From Vandammella animalimorsus (GTDB lineage: Bacteria; Pseudomonadota; Gammaproteobacteria; Burkholderiales; Burkholderiaceae_C): 64,000 bases of DNA. The notes beneath the pieces were generated by a model that was given only the letters and a program-made list of their open reading frames with translations, had not been told where the DNA came from and made no database searches. Location of the stretch: assembly GCF_002285285.1 (NCBI RefSeq), contig NZ_NSJF01000002.1:62001-126000 (forward strand), read 5' to 3'. Shown one piece after another: positions 57,299-64,000 of this stretch. A program made the translations under genes and the position numbers. Numbering within the stretch: the first letter of the stretch is position 1; every line of letters starts with the position of its first letter.

Positions 57299-57625
57299 TC
57301 AATGCTCCCAGATCACATCCTCTTGCGCGCTGGCGGCGGCGGCCAGCAGCTGCAGCAGCGGCAGGGCGCGGTGGCGCAGCGCCACGCGGTCTTGCGGTTG
57401 CTCGTCATCCGGCGCGGGCGTTGCCTGGTCGGCCTGGGGCGCTTCGCTGCCGGCGGTTTCCTCCTGGGCGATGGCGCGCTCAATGGCCTGCTGGGCAGCG
57501 GGGATCTGCGCCAGCGTGATGATGCCCGTGGCGGCATCGTCCTTGCCGATGATTTTCAATAGGCGCTTGGCATCTGCATCCAGATACTGCAGTGGGGCGC
57601 TGGAGCGGGCAATGAAACGGTACAT
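57299..57625 (-). CDS. DUF1840 protein
   Basis: 108-residue cytosolic protein of unknown function, common in Burkholderiales. The pattern MYRFIARSSAPLQYLDADAKRLLKIIGKD, then GIITLAQIPAAQQAIERAIAQEE, then a Pro/Gln linker and VALRHRALPLLQLLAAA with final EDVIWEH, matches DUF1840 from end to end. The ATG at 57623-57625 excludes a non-conserved 34-codon upstream extension. It is convergent with the UvrD-like gene. Confidence 0.82.
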   Translation of the reverse strand: MYRFIARSSAPLQYLDADAKRLLKIIGKDDAATGIITLAQIPAAQQAIERAIAQEETAGSEAPQADQATPAPDDEQPQDRVALRHRALPLLQLLAAAASAQEDVIWEH

Positions 57626-57717
57626 AGGGGGCGGTTCTCCGTGAATTTGAAGCCAAAGTGGCGGCCATGGCACTGCGCCATGGTTGTGGGTGGGCCAGCT
57701 TATCACTGGTCGAAGGG

Positions 57718-57734
57718 TGCATAACACGCTCTAA
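57718..57734. repeat. Copy 2 of the dispersed repeat TGCATAACACGCTCTAA
   Basis: 17 bases identical to 39767-39783. It includes the stop codon of the AEC transporter gene (minus-strand TAG at 57731-57733). Only one arm of the palindrome is present here. Confidence 0.7.
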
Positions 57735-58645
57735 CCGGGGCCTTGTAGCCAGGCCAGCCACAGCGGCAGGCTCAGCAGGGCCAACAGGGTTTGCGTGGTG
57801 ATGAGCGTGGCCATCAGGCGCGCATCGCCGCCCATTTGCCGGGCCATGATGTAGGCGTTGGGGGCCGTGGGCAGCGCCGCGTAAAAGCACGCCGCCAGTG
57901 TGCTGGCGGCGCTGGCCTGCAGGGCCTGGCAGGCCAGCCAGGTGATGGCCGGCAGCGCCAGCAGCTTGGCGATGTTGGTGCCCACCACGGCCCAGGGTTG
58001 CGCGCCCTGCAGGCGAAAGTCCAACCCGCCGCCTACACACACCAGCCCCAGCGCCATGGCGGCATTGCCCAAAAACAGCAAGGTCTGGGCCGCCGCCTGC
58101 GGCAGTGGCCAGCCGCCGGCGTTGTAGAGCAGGCCGGCCAGCGTGGCCAGGATGATGGGGTTGCGCAGCAGGCCGACGGCAATGCGCCGGGCTGTGGTGC
58201 GCTGGCCGCTCCACCAGGTCAGCGCAACGATGGCCACCACATTCACGACCGGCAGCGCAATGGCCAGCGCCAGCATCACCAGCGCCGCCACATCGGCCGG
58301 GAAGACGAAGCCCGCCACCGCCAGGCCGAAATAGGTGCTGGGCCGGATGGCGCCCTGCACCACCGAGGAGCGCGCCGCATCGGGCAGTTGCCGCGCCAGG
58401 CGCAGGCCCAGCAGGCACAGCAGCAGCACCAGCGCGCTGGGGCCCAGCACCAGCAGCGCCAGCTGCTGCACAGCCTGCCAGTGCAGCTCCAGCTGTGCGG
58501 TGCGCAATAGCAGCAGCGCCGGGAAGGCCACGTAAAAGCTGAACCATTCCAGCGCCGGAAACAGCGCCGCCGGCGTTTGCGGCAGCCGCCGCAGCAACAC
58601 GCCCAGCGCCAGGATGAGAAAGACCGGGGCAATGTGGCCGAGCAT
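57731..58645 (-). CDS. AEC-family transporter
   Basis: 304-residue inner-membrane permease of the auxin efflux carrier family, which exports or imports small carboxylates such as malate or malonate. About ten helices in two halves: the N-terminal half starts MLGHIAPVFLILALGVLLRR, and the second half contains LLRNPIILATLAGLLYNAGG and PTAPNAYIMARQMGGD, the conserved crossover region. The substrate is unknown. It lies downstream of ispDF on the same strand, 29 bases from ispF. Confidence 0.87.
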   Translation of the reverse strand: MLGHIAPVFLILALGVLLRRLPQTPAALFPALEWFSFYVAFPALLLLRTAQLELHWQAVQQLALLVLGPSALVLLLCLLGLRLARQLPDAARSSVVQGAIRPSTYFGLAVAGFVFPADVAALVMLALAIALPVVNVVAIVALTWWSGQRTTARRIAVGLLRNPIILATLAGLLYNAGGWPLPQAAAQTLLFLGNAAMALGLVCVGGGLDFRLQGAQPWAVVGTNIAKLLALPAITWLACQALQASAASTLAACFYAALPTAPNAYIMARQMGGDARLMATLITTQTLLALLSLPLWLAWLQGPG

Positions 58646-58674
58646 GGCAGAGCCTTCGGTGCCCGCTGCCTGTT

Positions 58675-59244
58675 TCAGGCCGCTGCCGCTGCCGCGGCCA
58701 GCAGCACCATCGCCTGGGCCTGCATGGCCTGGCCCTGGCCCACGGGGCCGAGCTTTTCGGCCGTCTTGGCCTTGATGTTGACCTGCGCGGCCTGCAGGCC
58801 CAGCGCGGCGGCGATGTGCTGGCGCATGGCATCGATGTGCGGCGCCAGCTTGGGGGCCTGGGCGATGATGGTGCTGTCGATATTGACGATGCGCCAGCCC
58901 TGCTGCTGCACGCGGCGGTAGGCCTCTTGCAGCAACACGGTCGAATCTGCGCCGCGGAAGGCCGGGTCGGTGTCCGGGAAGTGCCGGCCGATGTCGCCCA
59001 GGCCCGCGCCGCCCAGCAGCGCGTCGGTCAGCGCGTGCAGCAGCACGTCGGCGTCGGAGTGGCCCAGCAGGCCCTTGCTGTGGGCGATGGGCACGCCGCC
59101 GAGGATCAGCGCGCGGCCTGGCACCAGGGCGTGGGTGTCCCAGCCCTGCCCGATGCGCAAGGCAGGCAGGGCGGGCAAGGGTGCAGGCGTCGTGGCGTTG
59201 GCTGCGTTGTCGGGGTTGGCGGTGGGCGTGGATGGGGCGTTCAT
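58675..59244 (-). CDS. ispF: 2-C-methyl-D-erythritol 2,4-cyclodiphosphate synthase IspF
   Basis: Fifth step of the MEP isoprenoid pathway. The protein has 189 residues with a 28-residue Ala/Pro/Asn N-terminal extension. Metal ligands sit in GWDTHAL and [14 protein letters not shown], the latter an IspF signature; [10 protein letters not shown] and [10 protein letters not shown] are also present. It follows ispD with a 36-base gap. Together they carry two steps of the pathway. Confidence 0.95.
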   Translation of the reverse strand: MNAPSTPTANPDNAANATTPAPLPALPALRIGQGWDTHALVPGRALILGGVPIAHSKGLLGHSDADVLLHALTDALLGGAGLGDIGRHFPDTDPAFRGADSTVLLQEAYRRVQQQGWRIVNIDSTIIAQAPKLAPHIDAMRQHIAAALGLQAAQVNIKAKTAEKLGPVGQGQAMQAQAMVLLAAAAAAA

Positions 59245-59280
59245 GGGTAGGGTGCGGGGGGCTGGCTGGAGGGCGGGCGG

Positions 59281-60126
59281 CTATGGCCGCACGACGGCGG
59301 GCGTGGTGGTCGCGGCGGGGGCGACCTGACCCTGCTGGCGCGCGCGCAACAGGGCCTCGGCCAGGGCAAAGTCCTCGGGGTAGGTGATCTTGATGTTGTG
59401 CGCGCTGGAGGGCACCAGCAGCGGCTGCTGGCCCAGGGCCTCGATGGCGCTGGCCTCGTCGGTGATGGCGTCCAGATCGGGGCGCGCCAGCGCCTGGCTG
59501 AGCAGTTGCAGGCGAAACAGCTGCGGCGTCTGCGCCAGCCATTTGCCGCTGCGCGGCACGGTTTGCGCGCTGCGCGCTGCGCCGTTTTGGGCGGCAGGGG
59601 GCTGCGCCTGGGCCTGTTGCTTGAGGGTATCGGGCAGCGGCAGGGCCAGCAGGCCGCCGACGGCATCGCCCAGGCAGGCATCGAGCAGGCGCTGCACCAG
59701 CGCGGGCGTGAGCAGGCAGCGCGCCGCATCGTGCACCAGCACCCAGTCCTGCGGCTGCGCGCCGTAGGCCTGCTGCAGCACGGCCAGGCCGTTGCGCACC
59801 GATTCGGCGCGGCTGGCACCGCCCACGGCATGCGCCTGCACGCGCGGCAGGGCGTGCTCGGGCAGTTGCTCAAACTGCGTATCGCCCGGCGCGATGACCA
59901 CGGCGACGCGCTCGATGGCGGGCACCTGCAGCAGGGCCTGCAGCGTGTGCGCCAGCAGGCTCTGGCCCAGCAGGCGGCGGTATTGCTTGGCCTGTGGCGT
60001 CTGGCCCGGGGCGCCGGCGCTGGCGCGCTGGCCGATGCCGGCGCTGGGCACCAGGGCCCAGATGCGGTTGGTGCTGGTGCTTTGCGTAGCGGTGGTGGCG
60101 GGCGATGGCGGGGCGGCGGGCGGCAT
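59281..60126 (-). CDS. ispD: 2-C-methyl-D-erythritol 4-phosphate cytidylyltransferase IspD
   Basis: Third step of the MEP pathway. The protein has 281 residues. The nucleotide-binding start is ALVPSAGIGQRAS, then KQYRRLLGQSLLAHTL, VLVHDAARCLLTPALV, and the substrate region TYPEDFALAEALL. An insert of Gln/Ala/Pro residues (TLKQQAQAQPPAAQNGAARS) is unusual. The frame stays open far upstream through rep, but similarity begins only here. The start ATG is 60124-60126. Confidence 0.93.
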   Translation of the reverse strand: MPPAAPPSPATTATQSTSTNRIWALVPSAGIGQRASAGAPGQTPQAKQYRRLLGQSLLAHTLQALLQVPAIERVAVVIAPGDTQFEQLPEHALPRVQAHAVGGASRAESVRNGLAVLQQAYGAQPQDWVLVHDAARCLLTPALVQRLLDACLGDAVGGLLALPLPDTLKQQAQAQPPAAQNGAARSAQTVPRSGKWLAQTPQLFRLQLLSQALARPDLDAITDEASAIEALGQQPLLVPSSAHNIKITYPEDFALAEALLRARQQGQVAPAATTTPAVVRP

Positions 60127-60209
60127 GGGCGCGATTGTAGGAAGCGTTTGCGGTCTTTGCGCCAGGGCAGGCTGGCCGCTTATCGGTGGCCGTTCACATC
60201 GGTGGCCTT

Positions 60210-62252
60210 TTACTTGGGCGCAGCGGCTTTGCGGGCGAATTCTTCGCGCAGCGCGCGCAGTTTGGCGCGAGGGTCCTCGCGGGCGGTGCCGGGGTCCAGC
60301 TGCATTTCGGCGATGAAGCGGCTGGGCTGGGCGGGCACCCAGTCGCGCCCTTTCTTGCGTCGCCGCGCCCAGCTCACGGCCAGGGTGCGCTGCGCGCGGG
60401 TGATGCCCACGTACATCAGGCGGCGCTCCTCTTCCAGGCGGCGCGGGTCGACGGGGCTGTCCTCGCCCTGCTGGAAGGGCAGCACGCCTTCGTTGACGCC
60501 GGCCATGACCACGTGCGGCCATTCCAGGCCCTTGGCGGCGTGCAGCGTGGAGAGGGTGACGACGTTTTGTTCCTTTTCCTGCTCGGTCAGGGTCGAGAGC
60601 AGGGCGATGGTCTGGGCCACTTCGAGCAGGCTTTTGGCCGGGCTGGCCAGGCTGCCAGCGCCGCTGGCCATGTCCGGCGCGTCCAGCTCGCCGCCGGCGC
60701 GCTGGGCCATCCAGTCGCAAAATTCCTGCACATTGGCCCAGCGGCTGGCGGCAGCGGCGGGGGTGTCGGACTGGTCCAGCAGGTAGTTCTCGAAGCGGAT
60801 TTCCTCCAGCCAGTCGCGCAGGAACTGGCGCGCGGCCTCGCGCCCGATGGCGTGGCGCGCGCGGTATTGCAGCTCGCCGAGCTGACGGCCGAATTCCTGC
60901 AGGCCGCCCAGCGCGCGCGCGCTGATGCGCGCCGGCAGCATGGGGTTGAACAGCGCCTCGTGCAGGCTGGTCTTGATCTGCCCGGCGAAGTCGCCCAGCT
61001 GCGCCAGGCTTTGGTGGCCGATGCCGCGGCGCGGCGCGGTGATGGCGCGCACGAAGGCCGGGTCGTCGTCCTCGTTGCTCCAGAGCCGGAACCAGGCGCA
61101 CAGATCCTTGATTTCGGCGCGGTCGAAAAAGCTGGTGCCGCCCGAGACTTTGTAGGGGATGCTGGCCTTGCGCAGCGCCTTCTCCAGCGGCTTGGCCTGG
61201 TGGTTGGCGCGGTAGAGGATGGCGAAGTCGCGCCACTCGGGCAGGGGGTTGGCCGCGCGCAGGCTTTGCAGCCGCGCGACGATGCGCTCGGCCTCGTGCT
61301 CCTCGGAGTCGCAGTCGATCACGCGCACGGGCTCGCCCTCGCCCAGCTCGGAGTACAGCGTCTTGGGGAACAGCTTGGGGTTGGGGCCGATGACGTGGTT
61401 GGCCGCGCGCAGGATGGCGCTGGTGGAGCGGTAGTTCTGCTCCAGCTTGATGACGCACAGCGCGGGGAAGTCCACCGGCAGCTTCTTCAGATTCTCCAGC
61501 GTGGCGCCGCGCCAGCCGTAGATGGACTGGTCGTCGTCGCCCACGGCGGTGAAATGCCCGCGCTGGCCCACCAGCAGCTTGAGCAGCTCGTACTGCGTGG
61601 CGTTGGTGTCCTGGTATTCGTCCACCAGCACGTGGCCCAGGCGCGCCTGCCATTTTTCGCGCACCGCCTCGTGCTGGCGCAGCAGCGCCAGCGGCAGGCC
61701 CACCAAGTCGTCGAAGTCCACGCTCTGGTAGGCGCTCAGGCGCTCCTGGTAGCGCGCCATGACGGCTGCGGCCACTTTCTCGGTCTCGTCCTGCGCGGCC
61801 TGCAGGGCCTGCTCGGCATTCAGGCCCTCGTTCTTCCAGCGGCTGATGGTCCATTGCCACTGGCGCGCCAGCGCGCTGTCGGTGGTGCCGCCGCATTCCT
61901 TGAGAATGGACAGCACGTCGTCGCTGTCGAGGATGCTGAACTGCGGCTTGAGCCCCAGCAGCGCGCCGTCCTCGCGCACCATGCGCACGCCCAGCGCGTG
62001 GAAGGTGCAGATCAGCACCTCGCGCGCGGCCTTGCCGATCAGGCCGCGGGCGCGCTCGCGCATCTCGGCGGCGGCCTTGTTGGTGAAGGTGATGGCGGCA
62101 ATGCGGCTGGGCGCCAGCCCGCTTTGAATCAGGTGGGCGATCTTGTGCGTGATGACGCGCGTCTTGCCAGAGCCCGCGCCGGCCAGCACCAGCGAAGGGC
62201 CGTGGATGTGGTGCACGGCCTGGGTTTGGGCAAGATTGAGTCCAGCAGACAT
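60210..62252 (-). CDS. rep: ATP-dependent DNA helicase Rep
   Basis: 3'-5' SF1 helicase that clears replication forks. The protein has 680 residues. Motif I LAGAGSGKTRVIT, Ia ITFTNKAAAEMRER, II VLVDEYQDTNATQ, III AVGDDDQSIYGWRGA, IV LEQNYRS, V TLHAAKGLEWPHV and VI RRLMYVGITRAQ are all intact. The ATG at 62250-62252 gives MSAGLNLAQTQAV, the typical Rep start. It is divergent from recC. Confidence 0.96.
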   Translation of the reverse strand: MSAGLNLAQTQAVHHIHGPSLVLAGAGSGKTRVITHKIAHLIQSGLAPSRIAAITFTNKAAAEMRERARGLIGKAAREVLICTFHALGVRMVREDGALLGLKPQFSILDSDDVLSILKECGGTTDSALARQWQWTISRWKNEGLNAEQALQAAQDETEKVAAAVMARYQERLSAYQSVDFDDLVGLPLALLRQHEAVREKWQARLGHVLVDEYQDTNATQYELLKLLVGQRGHFTAVGDDDQSIYGWRGATLENLKKLPVDFPALCVIKLEQNYRSTSAILRAANHVIGPNPKLFPKTLYSELGEGEPVRVIDCDSEEHEAERIVARLQSLRAANPLPEWRDFAILYRANHQAKPLEKALRKASIPYKVSGGTSFFDRAEIKDLCAWFRLWSNEDDDPAFVRAITAPRRGIGHQSLAQLGDFAGQIKTSLHEALFNPMLPARISARALGGLQEFGRQLGELQYRARHAIGREAARQFLRDWLEEIRFENYLLDQSDTPAAAASRWANVQEFCDWMAQRAGGELDAPDMASGAGSLASPAKSLLEVAQTIALLSTLTEQEKEQNVVTLSTLHAAKGLEWPHVVMAGVNEGVLPFQQGEDSPVDPRRLEEERRLMYVGITRAQRTLAVSWARRRKKGRDWVPAQPSRFIAEMQLDPGTAREDPRAKLRALREEFARKAAAPK

Positions 62253-62440
62253 GGGGCGCTCTGAAAAAACAAAGGCGTGGCCGCAGGTGCGGCACACGCA
62301 AAGGGCCGCCATGATAGCGGCCCGCGCCGACCCCGCAGGGGGCTGCAGCGCTTGGCCTGGATGCCATGCCGCGCGGCTGGGCCGTTCCCCGATATATTCG
62401 CGCCCATTGCCCCAATGGCCCCGATCGCCCCCGCCTGCCC

Positions 62441-64000
62441 GTGCCCCAAAGCCCCGACTCCACCCCGCCCATCGCCCCCGGCATCGTCAGCCTGCACAGC
62501 AACCGCACCGAGGCGCTGGCCCAGGCCCTGGCGGCCTGGATGCGCCAGCACCCGCTGCAGGCGCTGGAGCAAGAGGTGGTGCTGGTGCAAAGCCAGGGCA
62601 TGGGCGAATGGCTGAAGATGGCGCTGGCGCGCCAGCTGGGCATCAGCGCCGCCGTGCAAATGGAGCTGCCCAGCCGCTTTGCCTGGCGCATGTACCGGCG
62701 CATCCTGGGCCCGCAGCAGGTGCCACAGCACACGCCACTGGACAAGGCCGACATGCTTTGGCGGCTGATGCGCATCCTGCCGGCGTTGCTGGGCGAGGCG
62801 TCCGCGCCGCTTGCTGCGCTGCCTGCTGAGCGCCCTGACGAACCGATCTGGCAGCCACTGCGCCAAAGCCTGCAAGCTGCGCAGCGGGCGCTGGCCGGCC
62901 AGGCGCAGGAGGGTGACGGCCCTGCCGCGCCGCCCGATCCGGAGCTGGCCCAGCACGCGCTGTACCAGCTGGCCTCGCGCATTGCCGATTTGTTCGACCA
63001 GTACCAGGTCTATCGGCCCGATTGGCTGCAGGACTGGGCCCAGGGGCGCGAGCAGCTGGCCCCCTTCCTGAGCAGCCAGGCCCAGCCGCTGCCGCCCGCG
63101 CAGCGCTGGCAAGCTGCGCTGTGGCGCGCGCTGCTGCACAGCCTGGATGCGGCCCAGCAGCAGGCCATCCGCCCGCGCCTGCACCAGCGCGCGCTGGCGC
63201 AATTGGCGCAGGGCGGCCCGGCCCAGCCGCTGCCGCGCCGCATCATGCTCTTTGGCGCATCGCACCTGCATGTGCCAGTGCTGGAATTGCTCACCGCCCT
63301 GGGCCAGCATGCGCAGGTGCTGCTGGCCGTGCCCAACCCCTGCCAGATGTACTGGAGCGATGCCGTGCCGGGGCGCGAGCTGTTTGCCCGCCTGTTGCGC
63401 CAGACTGCAGACCAGCGCAGGCCTGAGCAGCAGCTGGCGGCCATTGAGCTCAGCGCCATGCACGCCCATGCCAACCCGCTGCTGACCACCTGGGGCCGGC
63501 AGGTGCGCGATTTCGTGCGCCTGCTCGAACACTACGAACAGCAGGCCCTGGCGCAGCAGCAGGGCCAGGGCCTGCCGCGCATCGACCTCTACGACACCGA
63601 TGCCGATACCGAAGCCGACGCAGAGGCGGGTGCCGAGGCCGCGCCCAGCATGTTGCGCCAGGTGCAGCAGCACATCCGCGATCTGCTGCCATTGAGCGAG
63701 CCGCTGCGCACTGCGGCGCTGGCGCCGCAGGACCGCAGCATCTGCTTTCAGATTGCGCACAGCCCGGTGCGCGAGCTGGAGGCCCTGCACACCCATTTAC
63801 TCGAACTCATGCTGCCCGGCGGCGCGCTGGATGCCGCCGGAGCAGCCCAACAGCCCGTGGCGCCGCGCGAGATCGTCGTCATGGTGCCCGACATCGCCCA
63901 GTACGCACCCCTGATCCGCGCCGTATTCGGCCAATACGGCCCGCAGGATGCGCGCCACATCCCCTTTGCCATTGCCGACCTGGGCGCGCAGGCCGTCAGC
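62441..64000 (+). CDS. recC: Exodeoxyribonuclease V gamma subunit RecC, 3'-truncated by the window edge
   Basis: Subunit of RecBCD that recognises Chi and splits the duplex. 520 codons are visible and the frame runs off the window. The N-terminus (IVSLHSNRTEALAQALAAWM), then QSQGMGEWLKMALARQLGISAAVQMELPSRFAWRMY (recognised by GMGEWL and ELPSRF) and GASHLHVPVLELLTALGQ are RecC hallmarks. No ATG is available in frame near the start, and the GTG at 62441 is the best choice. recB and recD are expected beyond the right edge. Confidence 0.9.
   Translation, partial: MPQSPDSTPPIAPGIVSLHSNRTEALAQALAAWMRQHPLQALEQEVVLVQSQGMGEWLKMALARQLGISAAVQMELPSRFAWRMYRRILGPQQVPQHTPLDKADMLWRLMRILPALLGEASAPLAALPAERPDEPIWQPLRQSLQAAQRALAGQAQEGDGPAAPPDPELAQHALYQLASRIADLFDQYQVYRPDWLQDWAQGREQLAPFLSSQAQPLPPAQRWQAALWRALLHSLDAAQQQAIRPRLHQRALAQLAQGGPAQPLPRRIMLFGASHLHVPVLELLTALGQHAQVLLAVPNPCQMYWSDAVPGRELFARLLRQTADQRRPEQQLAAIELSAMHAHANPLLTTWGRQVRDFVRLLEHYEQQALAQQQGQGLPRIDLYDTDADTEADAEAGAEAAPSMLRQVQQHIRDLLPLSEPLRTAALAPQDRSICFQIAHSPVRELEALHTHLLELMLPGGALDAAGAAQQPVAPREIVVMVPDIAQYAPLIRAVFGQYGPQDARHIPFAIADLGAQAVS

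Noticed and set aside
59281-62982. A single 1,233-codon minus-strand frame suggesting an IspD fusion
   Set aside because: Only the last 281 codons match IspD. The rest lies over rep in another frame and is Arg/Ala/Gly-rich shadow sequence.

Overview
The window is chromosomal DNA of a high-GC betaproteobacterium, most likely Burkholderiales/Comamonadaceae. This is inferred from the gene families: the lptFG, recA-recX, metXW, ispDF and sucCD arrangements, exosortase H, TfpZ-type pilin accessory genes, and Bug-type binding proteins. Genes are densely packed with many ATGA-type overlaps. Three tRNA genes (Val-CAC, Arg-CCG, Thr-TGT) and several clear intrinsic terminators can be read directly.

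Layout. 1-8.3 kb: aerobic cobalamin genes cobG-cobH-cobI-cobJ continue an lptF-lptG operon on the minus strand; cobK converges from the left edge and pepA diverges on the right. 8.4-15 kb: tRNA-Val, sucCD, argC, a MarC-type membrane protein, an ArsC-like reductase and a secreted DUF4139 protein. 15-24.4 kb: HerA-like ATPase, Bug solute-binding protein, ornithine-cyclodeaminase-family enzyme, sodium/solute symporter behind a structured leader, a hyi-like isomerase coupled to a Nudix/winged-helix regulator, and metXW behind a SAM-II riboswitch plus terminator. 24.5-30.2 kb: RRM protein, exosortase H pair, recA-recX, FHA protein. 30.3-37.3 kb: type IV pilin locus with a sigma-54 promoter, two tandem pilins, a TfpZ-type accessory protein and two large, AT-richer membrane enzyme genes. 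An IS3-family element and transposase debris follow (37.3-38.9 kb). 39-49 kb: SPOR protein, argS, proA, a lone class Ib nrdF, a ZIP transporter with a candidate metal-responsive operator, a Nudix hydrolase, an SDR and the ylqF GTPase. 55.9-64 kb: UvrD-like protein, DUF1840 protein, AEC transporter, ispF, ispD, the Rep helicase and the start of recC.

The standout region is 49,061-55,669. A 6,593-bp element is inserted in the 3' end of tRNA-Thr, bounded by a 16-bp direct repeat of the tRNA end. It encodes a P4-type tyrosine integrase, an AlpA-like protein, a small unknown protein, a MobV-type relaxase and a rolling-circle Rep, so it looks like a mobilizable rolling-circle plasmid that can live in the chromosome. 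Paired 11-bp-spaced repeats near both ends look like integrase arm sites. The rep reading frame runs through the right attachment site. In the excised circle it would stop two codons later; in the integrated state it reads into the host's displaced tRNA-Thr terminator before reaching any stop codon. Integration could therefore turn rep into a non-stop message, a possible built-in switch between replication and integration. This mechanism is inferred, not shown.
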